From JAXHUH01 sp034211175 (lineage in GTDB: Bacteria > Actinomycetota > Acidimicrobiia > Acidimicrobiales > CAIXPF01), in contig JAXHUH010000125.1 of the NCBI GenBank assembly GCA_034211175.1, forward strand, positions 1 to 12,136: 12,136 nt of DNA. The letters run 5' to 3'. Below, one piece after another: positions 5,262-12,136 of the stretch. A program made the translations under genes and the position numbers. The stretch's first letter is position 1. Every line of letters begins with the position of its first letter. Under the pieces are notes generated by a model, which worked only from the letters and a program-made list of their open reading frames with translations, was not told where the DNA came from and did not search any database.

Positions 5262-6464
5262 TTGGACCGCATCGTCGTCGTCGGCGCGTCGCTGGCCGGC
5301 CTCAGCGCAGCCCGCACGCTCCGTCGGGAGGGCTACGAGGGCGAGCTGACGCTCGTCGGCGCCGAGACCCACCTGCCGTACGACCGCCCGCCGCTGTCGA
5401 AGGGCTTCCTCCAGGGCGCCCGCTCGGAGATGGACCTCCAGCTGCTGCGGGAGGGCGAGTACGACGGCCTCGGCGTGACGTGGTCGCTCGGCCACACGGC
5501 GAGCGGCCTCGATGTCGAGCGACGGCGGGTGACGCTGGACAACGGCGACGAGCTGCCCTACGACGGCCTCGTCCTCGCCACCGGCTCGATCGCCCGTCGC
5601 ATCGCGGGGACCGACGGCCTCGGGCGCGTCCACGTGCTGCGCACGCTCGGCGATGCCGTGACGTTGCGGGCCGACCTCCAGGAGGGCGCCGAGCGCGTCG
5701 CCGTGGTCGGCTCGGGCTTCATCGGCGGTGAGGTCGCGGCCTCGTGCGTCGCGATGGAGCTCCCGGTGACCGTGATCGAGGCGGCGCGCGTGCCGCTCGT
5801 GCGGGCGGTCGGCGAGCGGGTGGGCCAGGTCTGCGCCGACCTCCACCGTGACCACGGCGTCGACCTCCGCCTCGGGGTGGGGGTCGCCGCGCTCGACGCC
5901 GACGGCGACGGGCGCGTCGAGCGGGTCGTCTTGAGCGACGGCACGGTCGTGGACGCCGACGTCGTCGTGGTCGGCATCGGCGTGCGCCCGGCGACCGACT
6001 GGCTCGAGGACTCGGGCCTGACCATCGACGACGGCGTGGTGTGCGACGAGACGTGCCTGGCGGCTCCCGGGGTGGTCGCCGCCGGCGACGTGGCCCGGTG
6101 GCCGAACCCGCTGTTCGGCGAGGTGATGCGGGTCGAGCACTGGGAGAACGCGGTCGAGCAGGGCGCCCACGCGGCGCGCCGGCTGCTCCTGGGGCCCGAC
6201 GCCGGGCCGTTCGCCCCGGTCCCGTGGTTCTGGTCCGACCAGTACGACCGCAAGATCCAGATGGTCGGCCGGGCCGGACGGGACGAGGAGGTCGAGGTGG
6301 TCATGGGTTCGGTCGCCGAGCGCCGGTTCGTGGCCACCTACGGCCGCGACGGGCAACTGATCGGGGCGTTCGCCATGAACCGGCCCCGTCAGATCGTCCA
6401 GCTGCGGGGCGTGATCGCGGAGCGGGGCACGGTCGACGACGCCCGGGCCGTCGTCGGGGCCTGA
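5262..6464 (+). CDS. FAD/NAD(P)-dependent ferredoxin reductase
   Basis: The product is 400 aa, normal for putidaredoxin/rubredoxin reductase-like flavoproteins. It would pass electrons from NAD(P)H through FAD to the adjacent ferredoxin. The N-terminal FAD-binding loop is VVVGASLAG (residues 5-13), and YDRPPLSK (40-47) is a family hallmark. ATGS is at 106-109, and the NAD-binding loop VVGSGFIGGE is at 148-157. The second FAD motif AAGDVA is at 273-278, followed by VEHWENA (291-297). Glu173 at the end of the second NAD-domain strand favours NADH over NADPH (inference). The start must be TTG at 5262, because this is the only start-type codon between the ferredoxin stop and the FAD loop. No good ribosome-binding site precedes it, so translational coupling to the ferredoxin 12 bases upstream is likely. 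The C-terminal reductase domain (about 320-395) is complete. Confidence 0.9.
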   Translation: MDRIVVVGASLAGLSAARTLRREGYEGELTLVGAETHLPYDRPPLSKGFLQGARSEMDLQLLREGEYDGLGVTWSLGHTASGLDVERRRVTLDNGDELPYDGLVLATGSIARRIAGTDGLGRVHVLRTLGDAVTLRADLQEGAERVAVVGSGFIGGEVAASCVAMELPVTVIEAARVPLVRAVGERVGQVCADLHRDHGVDLRLGVGVAALDADGDGRVERVVLSDGTVVDADVVVVGIGVRPATDWLEDSGLTIDDGVVCDETCLAAPGVVAAGDVARWPNPLFGEVMRVEHWENAVEQGAHAARRLLLGPDAGPFAPVPWFWSDQYDRKIQMVGRAGRDEEVEVVMGSVAERRFVATYGRDGQLIGAFAMNRPRQIVQLRGVIAERGTVDDARAVVGA

Positions 6465-6471
6465 GCCGGCC

Positions 6472-6996
6472 GTGACCGCGAACGGCGGGTCGCCGGCCGA
6501 CGAGCTCGTCGAGTGGGTCGACGAGGACGGCGCGACGATCGAGGTCGTCACCAGGGGCCGGATGCGTGCGGAGAACCTCCGCCACCGGTCGGTCTACATC
6601 GTGGTGCGCTCCGCGGCCGACGAGGTCCTGGTCCACCGACGGGCCGACTGGAAGGACGTGTTCGCCTCGCACTGGGACGTCGCGTTCGGCGGCGTGTGCG
6701 ACGTCGGCGAGGCGTGGGAGCCGGCTGCGGTCCGCGAGCTGGCCGAGGAAGCCGGTGTGGAGGCGCTGCTGACCGACCGTGGGCCGTTCACCCACACCGA
6801 CGACCACGTGGCCATCGTCGGCCGCCTGTTCGAGGCCCGGACGACCGGGCCGTTCACGTTCGCCGACGGCGAGGTCGCCGAGGTCGCCTGGGTCCCCCGC
6901 GCCGGCCTGCTCGAGTGGGCCGCCGACCGGCCGGTCACCACCGACGGGCGCGACTCGGTCGTCCCCGAGATCCTCGCCTGGCCCCCACCCACCTGA
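6472..6996 (+). CDS. Nudix hydrolase, YfcD/IDI-like
   Basis: The product is 174 aa, from the GTG at 6472. The complete Nudix box G-x5-E-x7-REL-x-EE-x-G-V spans residues 74-96, with REL at 88-90 and the metal-binding Glu92 and Glu93. The segments before it (RHRSVYIVVR, VLVHRRADWKDVF, HWDVAFGG) resemble the Nudix subgroup related to isopentenyl-diphosphate isomerase and E. coli YfcD. These proteins hydrolyse, or are predicted to hydrolyse, nucleoside-diphosphate-linked or pyrophosphate substrates. The substrate here cannot be deduced. The gene starts 7 bases after the reductase stop without a clear ribosome-binding site, so it is probably translated as the last gene of the redox operon. The long N-terminal segment (1-35) is shared with IDI-like members. 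Its presence next to a ferredoxin pair may reflect shared expression rather than a shared pathway. Confidence 0.88.
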   Translation: MTANGGSPADELVEWVDEDGATIEVVTRGRMRAENLRHRSVYIVVRSAADEVLVHRRADWKDVFASHWDVAFGGVCDVGEAWEPAAVRELAEEAGVEALLTDRGPFTHTDDHVAIVGRLFEARTTGPFTFADGEVAEVAWVPRAGLLEWAADRPVTTDGRDSVVPEILAWPPPT

Positions 6997-7023
6997 CCCA
7001 CCCCCGAACAGGGCCCACACCGT

Positions 7024-7086
7024 GTTCTGGTCTACATGGCGGGCCCGGCAACCTGGGGTTGTGCAGCAGCGCGTGTAGACCAGAAC
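7024..7086. terminator. Compound 13-bp inverted repeat between convergent genes
   Basis: GTTCTGGTCTACA (7024-7036) and its exact complement (7074-7086) flank a 37-base loop that itself contains a 5-bp hairpin, CAACC/GGTTG (7049-7061). The element fills most of the 97-bp gap between the Nudix and phosphoesterase stops, and it is less GC-rich than its surroundings. The simplest reading is a bidirectional terminator. A palindromic repeat element or a small mobile remnant is the alternative. Confidence 0.55.
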
Positions 7087-7093
7087 GGGTTGG

Positions 7094-8293
7094 TCAGCGG
7101 GTGGGCCAGGGGTGGGTGAACGAGCGGTGGGCGAGCGCGCCCGGGCTGTAGAGGCCCCACACGCCGCCGACCGCCAGGCGGCAGTACTCGCTCCACGCCA
7201 GCGCCTCGGGCGCCGCCGTGCGCCGCACCACCTGGCGGATGCCGCCCTCGTGGACCCGGTAGCCGGCCCACGCCCCCGGGTAGTCCTTGGTCGAGCTGAC
7301 CTCGGTCACGACGAGCGGACCGTGGTCCCGACGCCGGTTGCGGTGGGTGTGGCCCGCGGTGACCAACGCGTCGGGCCGCAGTCGGGCCAACCGGTCGAGG
7401 AAGCCGTGGCTCTGGCCCCGCGGCACACCCGGCGGGTAGTGGAACGCGTACCGGGAGTCGGGCGGGTGGTGGAGGCACACCATCACCGGTCGGTCGGACT
7501 CGGCGGCGGCGTCGAGGATGTCGGTCCCGACGTGGTCCAGCGTCCCTTCGCCCTCGCCGACGAGGACCGAGTCGGCGACGATCACCCGCAGCCCGTCGAG
7601 GTCGCGCACTGCGATCGGGTCGGCGAGGGTCGTGCCGGGCACGTCGTAGCCCTCGGGCGGCAGCACGTCCCGTGACGGGTAGGCGTCGTGGTTGCCGGCG
7701 CACGCCAGGAGCGGCACGTCGACGTCGCGGAGCAGGCCGTTGAGCACGTCCCACTCCGCGGCCTTGCCCTTGTTGGTGAGGTCGCCCTTGGCGACGAGCA
7801 GGTCGGGGCTCCCCCAGCGGAGCGCCTCGGCGAGCGCGGCCCGGGCGGTGCGGACCGCGAACGGTTCGTCGACGCCCGACGGGTCCCGCATCGTGCGGGC
7901 CAGGCCGAACGAGAGGGAACCGACGTGGAGGTCGCTCACCGTCACCAGACGGCTGAGCGGCGCCCCGGGCGGCGGTGCCAGGGTGCGCACCACCAGCCGG
8001 TGGGACTCGCCGTCGGAGTGGGCCACGTCGATGCGGACCGAGGTGTCGGCCGGCAGCCCGTCGAGGCTCAGCGCGCCCGGGCCACCCGGCGAGGTGACGG
8101 TGGCCCGGGCGTCGCCCGCGGTGGCGGTGATCTCGCCGGGCCGGCTGTCGCCCCACGTGAGCTGGACCGACGTGTCCTCGACCGCGAACGGGCGCAGCCG
8201 CGCCAGGGCGCGACGGCGACGGGCCATCGCGGACAACGTCGCCGACAGGGCCGAGCCGGGCTCGCCGAGCCGGGGGGAAGAGGCAACCACCAT
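7094..8293 (-). CDS. Calcineurin-like metallophosphoesterase
   Basis: The product is 399 aa, read from the ATG at 8293; an ATG at 8227 would give 377 aa. The full motif set of the two-metal phosphoesterase superfamily is present: S-DLH (Asp121, His123), K-GD (Gly170-Asp171), GNHD (200-203), the HH pair (275-276) and GHTH (314-317). All metal ligands are therefore intact and it should be an active phosphatase or phosphodiesterase. The substrate is unknown; cyclic nucleotide phosphodiesterases and 5'-nucleotidase-like enzymes share these motifs. Residues about 35-105 form a short beta-rich region that resembles a fibronectin III-like lead-in domain (inference). No signal peptide is evident, although residues 24-28 are basic. 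The start lies 51 bases after the pepN stop on the same strand, so the two are probably cotranscribed. A small hairpin (8307-8320) lies in the gap. Confidence 0.85.
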   Translation of the reverse strand: MVVASSPRLGEPGSALSATLSAMARRRRALARLRPFAVEDTSVQLTWGDSRPGEITATAGDARATVTSPGGPGALSLDGLPADTSVRIDVAHSDGESHRLVVRTLAPPPGAPLSRLVTVSDLHVGSLSFGLARTMRDPSGVDEPFAVRTARAALAEALRWGSPDLLVAKGDLTNKGKAAEWDVLNGLLRDVDVPLLACAGNHDAYPSRDVLPPEGYDVPGTTLADPIAVRDLDGLRVIVADSVLVGEGEGTLDHVGTDILDAAAESDRPVMVCLHHPPDSRYAFHYPPGVPRGQSHGFLDRLARLRPDALVTAGHTHRNRRRDHGPLVVTEVSSTKDYPGAWAGYRVHEGGIRQVVRRTAAPEALAWSEYCRLAVGGVWGLYSPGALAHRSFTHPWPTR

Positions 8294-8344
8294 CAGAGTG
8301 AGTGTGGCGCCTCCGGGCGCACTACCAACACCGCTGGTGCGCGC

Positions 8345-10909
8345 TCAGCGCAGGTACTCGGCCAGCGCCGCGCCCTCGCGGCCGCGGACGTCGCTGTTGA
8401 CCGCCTGCTTCTCGAGGTGCTGCTCGACCGTCTTGGCGCCCTGGGGGACGGGGTGGTCGGCGAAGAACGCCTGCGTGTCGGCGACCAGCTCGGGGGTGTT
8501 CAACGAGCGGACCCCGCCGACCATCCGGGAGATCGAGTTCGTCGGGAACCGCTCGAGCAGCTCGTCCCAGTTGGCCTTCACGAACGCCCAGACCCGCTCG
8601 CCCTGGCCACGGTTGCCGAGCGCCCGCATGATCACGAACGGGCTGTCCTGGGTGCGGATCTCCCCGGTGCGGCACCGGTCGAGGACCGTGTCGATCAGCC
8701 CGTCGTCGTCGAACTCGGCGAGGGCGTAGAGGAACCGGCGCTGCTCCTGGGGCGTCGGCGCCTCGTTCGACTGCTTCGTGAACGTGGCGAAGTCGTCGGC
8801 GTCGCCGTTCGCCGCAACGACCGGCACCAGCGCGGCGGCGAGCGCGGCGTCGACCGAGCCGGGCTCGGCCAGGTGACGGCGCAGCAGCTCCTCGGCCCGG
8901 GTCCGCACCGCAGGATCGGCGCCGGTGGTGCCGAGCGTGCGGAACAGCGTGGCCCGCAGCTCGCGGCGCCGGTCGTCCTCACCGTCGGACGGCTCCCAGC
9001 CGACGACATCGAGCGCCGGGCCGACGAGGTCGCGCACGGTCGCCCGGTAGGAGTCGAGGTCGGCGTCGTCGAGCAGCGACTCGAGGTAGTCGAGGCCGCT
9101 CGCGATGCGCTGCCACACCGACAGGTCGTCCTCGTCGCCGAACGCCCGGACGAGGTCGATGATGGTCGACGCCGGCGCGGCGCCGGCGATCACCGCGGAG
9201 ACGGTGTCGTCGACGAGGCCGTAGCGCTCGACGGGGGAGAGGTGGTCGTGGGCGCGGGCGAGCACCCTGGTCCGCAGCAGGTCGTCGTAGCCGACCCGGT
9301 AGAAGCCGTGGCCGCCCGCGTTCACGTGGACGAAGTCGGGCCGGTCCGCGAGCGTGACGACCGCGCTCGCCTCGTCGAGCAGGACCCGCTCGGTCTCGTC
9401 GTGGCCGTCGCGCCCGACGGTCACCAGTGTCGGCACCGCCCACCGGGCGTCACCGTCGCCCTCGCCGGCCCGGTAGCGGAACCGCTGCTGCTGGAGGGTC
9501 AGCGTCGTGCCGTCGGCGCCGATCGATGCGCTGACCAGGGGGAAGCCGCCCTGGAAGATCCAGGTGTCCATGATCTGGCGGGTCGGCTCGCCGGTCTCGG
9601 CCTCGATGGCGTCCCACAGGTCGGTGGTCTCGGCGACGTCGTGGGAGTGGGTCGTCAGGTAGCGGCGGATGCCGTCGCGGAAGCGGTCCTCGCCCAGGTA
9701 CTGCTCGAGCATCCGCACCAGGGCCGCGCCCTTCTCGTAGGTGAGGATGTCGTACATACCCTCGGCGTCGGCGGGGGAGACGACCTCGTACTCCACCGGG
9801 CGGGTCGACTCGAGCGCGTCGACGTCGAACGCCGCCGTCCGCGACAGGCCGAAGTCGACCCAGCGCTTCCACGCCGGACGGAAGGCGTCGGTCGCCTTCA
9901 TCTCCATGAACGTGGCGAACGCCTCCTTCAGCCAGAGGCCGTTCCACCACTTCATGGTCACGAGGTCGCCGAACCACATGTGGGCGATCTCGTGGGCGAT
10001 CACGTCGGTGACCCGCTGCAGCTCGGGCTGGGTCGACGTGGTCGGGTCGACCAGCAGCAGGACCTCGCGGAACGTCACGCAGCCGAGGTTCTCCATGGCG
10101 CCGAACGCGAAGTCGGGCACCGCGACCATGTCGAGCTTGTCGCCCGGGTAGGGGATCCCGAAGTACTCGGTGAAGTAGCGGAGCGCGAACGCCCCGGCCT
10201 CGAGCGCGAACGGGGTGAGATGGCCCTGGCCGATCGGGTGGACGATGCGCAGGGGCACGCCGTCGACGTCGACGGCCTCGGTGGCCTCCAATGGGCCGAC
10301 GATGAACGCGACCAGGTAGGTCGACATGCGCATCGTCTCGGCGAACGTCACCCGCACCCGGCCGTCGCCGGTCGACTCCCGGGCGATCTCACCGCCGCAG
10401 GACACGGCGAAGAGGTCCTCGTCGACGACCAGGGTCACCGCGAACGTCGACTTCAGCGCCGGTTCGTCCCAGCACGGGAACGCCCGGCGCGCGTTGGTCG
10501 ACTCGAACTGGGTGGTGGCGATCACCCGCTCCTCGCCGGCGGTGTCGGTGAACGTCGACCGGTAGAAGCCCCGCAGCTTGTCGTTGAGCTCGCCGACGAA
10601 GGCGACGTGCAGCCGGTACCCGCCGGGGCGGACCTCGTCGGCCAGCGTGAAGGTGGCCCGCTCGTCGTCGGCGTCGAGTGCCACGGTCGCGTCGATGCGG
10701 GTGCCGTCGGCCGCCTCGAGCCAGCACTCGCCGATCTCGAGGTCCGCGGCGTTGCACACGATCGTCGATGTCGACTCGATGATCTCGAGGTCGACGATCT
10801 CGGTCCCCCGGAAGCGGGCCGTCGCCAGATCGGGTTCCAGTTCGAGCTCGTAGCGGCTCGGCACGACGGTCGTCGGGAGGCGGTGGCGCTCGGTCGGCGT
10901 GGTGCTCAT
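8345..10909 (-). CDS. pepN: Aminopeptidase N (M1 family zinc metallopeptidase)
   Basis: The product is 854 aa, the usual length for actinobacterial PepN. It removes N-terminal amino acids from peptides in the cytosol. The M1 signature is complete: the substrate-anchoring GAMEN loop (270-274), the zinc site HEIAH (306-310) with the third ligand Glu329 (HExxH-x18-E, in LKEAF), and the transition-state Tyr391 (in DILTYEKG). The QFESTNARRAFPCWDEP stretch (134-150) is also typical. The C-terminal half (from about 520) is the helical ERAP1_C-like domain. There is no signal peptide. The ATG at 10909 is chosen because TACGCT sits 9 bases upstream and the protein begins just where the family begins. 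It is divergent from the adenosine-kinase-like gene, and the phosphoesterase follows downstream. The gene is intact and looks like ordinary housekeeping. Confidence 0.95.
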   Translation of the reverse strand: MSTTPTERHRLPTTVVPSRYELELEPDLATARFRGTEIVDLEIIESTSTIVCNAADLEIGECWLEAADGTRIDATVALDADDERATFTLADEVRPGGYRLHVAFVGELNDKLRGFYRSTFTDTAGEERVIATTQFESTNARRAFPCWDEPALKSTFAVTLVVDEDLFAVSCGGEIARESTGDGRVRVTFAETMRMSTYLVAFIVGPLEATEAVDVDGVPLRIVHPIGQGHLTPFALEAGAFALRYFTEYFGIPYPGDKLDMVAVPDFAFGAMENLGCVTFREVLLLVDPTTSTQPELQRVTDVIAHEIAHMWFGDLVTMKWWNGLWLKEAFATFMEMKATDAFRPAWKRWVDFGLSRTAAFDVDALESTRPVEYEVVSPADAEGMYDILTYEKGAALVRMLEQYLGEDRFRDGIRRYLTTHSHDVAETTDLWDAIEAETGEPTRQIMDTWIFQGGFPLVSASIGADGTTLTLQQQRFRYRAGEGDGDARWAVPTLVTVGRDGHDETERVLLDEASAVVTLADRPDFVHVNAGGHGFYRVGYDDLLRTRVLARAHDHLSPVERYGLVDDTVSAVIAGAAPASTIIDLVRAFGDEDDLSVWQRIASGLDYLESLLDDADLDSYRATVRDLVGPALDVVGWEPSDGEDDRRRELRATLFRTLGTTGADPAVRTRAEELLRRHLAEPGSVDAALAAALVPVVAANGDADDFATFTKQSNEAPTPQEQRRFLYALAEFDDDGLIDTVLDRCRTGEIRTQDSPFVIMRALGNRGQGERVWAFVKANWDELLERFPTNSISRMVGGVRSLNTPELVADTQAFFADHPVPQGAKTVEQHLEKQAVNSDVRGREGAALAEYLR

Positions 10910-10918
10910 CGGACGCGA

Positions 10919-10924
10919 AGCGTA
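10919..10924 (-). promoter_or_regulatory. Candidate -10 box TACGCT abutting the pepN start
   Basis: On the minus strand TACGCT ends 9 bases before the ATG at 10909, with no Shine-Dalgarno sequence between them. This predicts a leaderless or near-leaderless pepN message. It lies in the 148-bp divergent gap shared with the kinase gene. Confidence 0.4.
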
Positions 10925-11001
10925 GACGGCTCTTCGACAGCCGGGTCGGTCCCCTCTATGGTCGGAACCCCCGGTCCCGTGGCGACTCGCCCAGCAGCGC
11001 G

Positions 11002-11007
11002 TACCGT
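11002..11007 (+). promoter_or_regulatory. Candidate -10 box TACCGT upstream of the kinase
   Basis: TACCGT would give a leader of about 44 bases that includes AGGAG (11043-11047). A second TANNNT match, TATGGT at 10957-10962, is an alternative. The divergent pepN promoter lies within 90 bp. Confidence 0.3.
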
Positions 11008-11057
11008 TGCACGTCGCGGTAGTGGCCGGGTGGGACCCCTTCAGGAGTTGAGCACAC

Positions 11058-12059
11058 GTGAGTGATCAGACCTACGACGTCGTCGGCATCGGCAACGCGA
11101 TCGTCGACGTCATCTGTCACGTCGACGACGGTTTCGTCGACGAACACACGCTCCAGAAGGGGGCGATGACCCTCATCGACGAGGACCGCGCGCACCAGCT
11201 CTACGCGGCGATGCCCCCGGGGATCGAGGCGTCGGGCGGCTCGGCGGCGAACACGATCGCCGGGATCGGCTCGTTCGGCGGCAAGGTCGCCTACATCGGC
11301 AAGGTCCGCGACGACCAGCTCGGCGAGGTGTTCCGCCACGACATCCGCGCCATCGGCGTCGACTACGACGTTCCCCTCGGTGCCGAGGGCCCGGCGACGG
11401 CACGGTGCCTGATCGTCGTGACCCCCGACGCCGAGCGGACGATGAACACGTTCCTCGGGATCTCCAACCTTCTCGAGCCGTCCGACGTCGACGAGTCGGT
11501 CGTCTCGCGGGCGAAGATCGTCTACTGCGAGGGCTACCTCTGGGACGTCGAGTCGGCCAAGGAGGCCATGCTCAAGGGCATGCGCACCGCCAAGGCGGCC
11601 GGCGGGCGGACGAGCCTCACGCTGTCCGACACGTTCTGCGTGGACCGGCACCGCACCGAGTTCCACGACCTGATCGAGAACGACATCGACATCCTGTTCG
11701 GCAACCACGGTGAGCTGACCGCGCTGTACGAGACCGAGGACCTCGACGCGGCCATCGCCGAGGTCGAGAAGCGCGTCGACATCGCCGCCATCACCTGCGG
11801 GCCGAAGGGCTCGATCGTGGTCGGCCACGGCGAGCGCCACGAGATCCCGGCGTGGACGGTCGAGGGCCGCGTGCTCGACACGACCGGCGCCGGCGACCTG
11901 TACGCCTCGGGCTTCCTCCACGGCATCACCCGGGGCCGGGACCTGGCGACCTGCGCCCGCCTCGGCCACCTCGCCGCCGGTGAGGTCATCAGCCATCTCG
12001 GGCCCCGCCCCGAGGTCAGCCTCTCCGAGCTCGCCACCCAGGTCCTCAAGCTCGACTGA
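11058..12059 (+). CDS. PfkB family carbohydrate kinase, adenosine kinase-like
   Basis: The product is 333 aa. The GTG at 11058 follows AGGAG (11043-11047) by 10 bases. It is a ribokinase-fold kinase that transfers phosphate from ATP. The N-terminal PfkB signature GGSAANT (60-66) precedes the GK-V-D-D-LG segment (81-90). The C-terminal signature DTTGAGD (274-280) ends in the catalytic base Asp280 and anion-hole glycines. The overall pattern (VGNAIVD-like start, EGYLWD at 158-163, LSDTFCVDRHR at 189-199, LGPRP at 314-318) matches the group annotated as adenosine kinase in alphaproteobacteria and actinobacteria. Adenosine salvage to AMP is therefore the best guess; another nucleoside or sugar is possible. 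The gene is complete, monocistronic as far as the window shows, and divergent from pepN. Confidence 0.9.
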   Translation: MSDQTYDVVGIGNAIVDVICHVDDGFVDEHTLQKGAMTLIDEDRAHQLYAAMPPGIEASGGSAANTIAGIGSFGGKVAYIGKVRDDQLGEVFRHDIRAIGVDYDVPLGAEGPATARCLIVVTPDAERTMNTFLGISNLLEPSDVDESVVSRAKIVYCEGYLWDVESAKEAMLKGMRTAKAAGGRTSLTLSDTFCVDRHRTEFHDLIENDIDILFGNHGELTALYETEDLDAAIAEVEKRVDIAAITCGPKGSIVVGHGERHEIPAWTVEGRVLDTTGAGDLYASGFLHGITRGRDLATCARLGHLAAGEVISHLGPRPEVSLSELATQVLKLD

Positions 12060-12077
12060 GTCCCACAGGCGCGGGGT

Positions 12078-12093
12078 GGCGGGGCCGCCCGCC
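12078..12093 (+). terminator. GC hairpin after the kinase gene
   Basis: GGCGGG (12078-12083) pairs with CCCGCC (12088-12093) around a GCCG loop, 18 bases after the stop. It is plausible as a U-less terminator, but the sequence runs straight into the artefactual C/G tip, so the downstream context is unreliable. Confidence 0.35.
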
Positions 12094-12136
12094 CCGCCCC
12101 CCCGCCCCCGCCCCCCCCCCCCCCCCCCGGGGGGGG
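12094..12136. repeat. Low-complexity C/G homopolymer tract at contig tip
   Basis: The last roughly 43 bases are almost pure C followed by a terminal run of 8 G. This mirrors the first 42 bases of the window. No gene is present, and I treat it as an assembly tip artefact. Confidence 0.7.

Noticed and set aside
4770..6551. Long minus-strand open frame opposite the SDR, ferredoxin and reductase
   Set aside because: It runs across three well-supported plus-strand genes and their gaps, and its product is rich in Arg, His, Asp and Val without motifs.
7688..11065. A very long plus-strand open frame (over 1,100 codons) opposite pepN
   Set aside because: It is the antisense shadow of pepN, which has a full set of M1 motifs. 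The antisense translation is Arg/Gly/Val/Asp-rich with no recognisable domain, as expected from GC-rich third-position bias.

Overview
The window is a GC-rich (around 70%) stretch of bacterial chromosome. Dense coding, GTG/TTG starts, TANNNT-type -10 boxes placed directly against start codons, and lipoproteins with Asp/Ser/Thr-rich linkers all point to Actinomycetota. My best guess is class Acidimicrobiia (Ilumatobacter/Iamia-like), inferred from style rather than from a marker gene. Both ends run into homopolymer G/C tracts, so this looks like a complete metagenomic contig with artefactual tips.

Region 1 (184-4138) is the unusual part. Five plus-strand genes (184-552, 686-1072, 1320-1853, 2018-2812, 3518-4138) encode small exported proteins that I do not recognise as a named family. 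All carry the same roughly 80-95-residue acidic head with four cysteines in register: C-x2-[L/I/A]-A-D, a [L/A/S]-[G/D]-C about 51-60 residues later, an L-x-C-E-R-like third cysteine, and a last cysteine at or within two residues of the C-terminus. There are six copies in five genes, because the fourth protein has two in tandem. Four proteins are lipoproteins and the fifth is held by an N-terminal membrane helix. The tether between membrane and head varies from about 13 to 82 residues. Gaps of 133-247 bp, hairpins and separate -10 candidates suggest individual transcription units.

A minus-strand DUF983 gene (2962-3360) sits between the fourth and fifth members. Just past its stop codon are two extra copies of its last 12 codons plus stop, differing only synonymously.

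Region 2 (4200-6996) is a compact plus-strand redox operon: an SDR oxidoreductase (broken by one missing base in a G run), a [3Fe-4S] ferredoxin, an FAD/NAD(P)-dependent ferredoxin reductase and a Nudix hydrolase. The ferredoxin and its reductase form an electron-transfer pair of the type that feeds cytochrome P450 or Rieske oxygenases, but no oxygenase lies in the window.

Region 3 (7094-10909) is minus strand: an M1 aminopeptidase N followed 51 bp downstream by a calcineurin-like metallophosphoesterase. A 63-bp inverted repeat separates the phosphoesterase from the convergent Nudix gene. Divergent from pepN is a PfkB-family, adenosine-kinase-like gene (11058-12059), which ends shortly before the contig tip. 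No tRNA, rRNA, CRISPR array, insertion sequence or phage gene is visible. No stretch of 300 bases or more lacks a gene.
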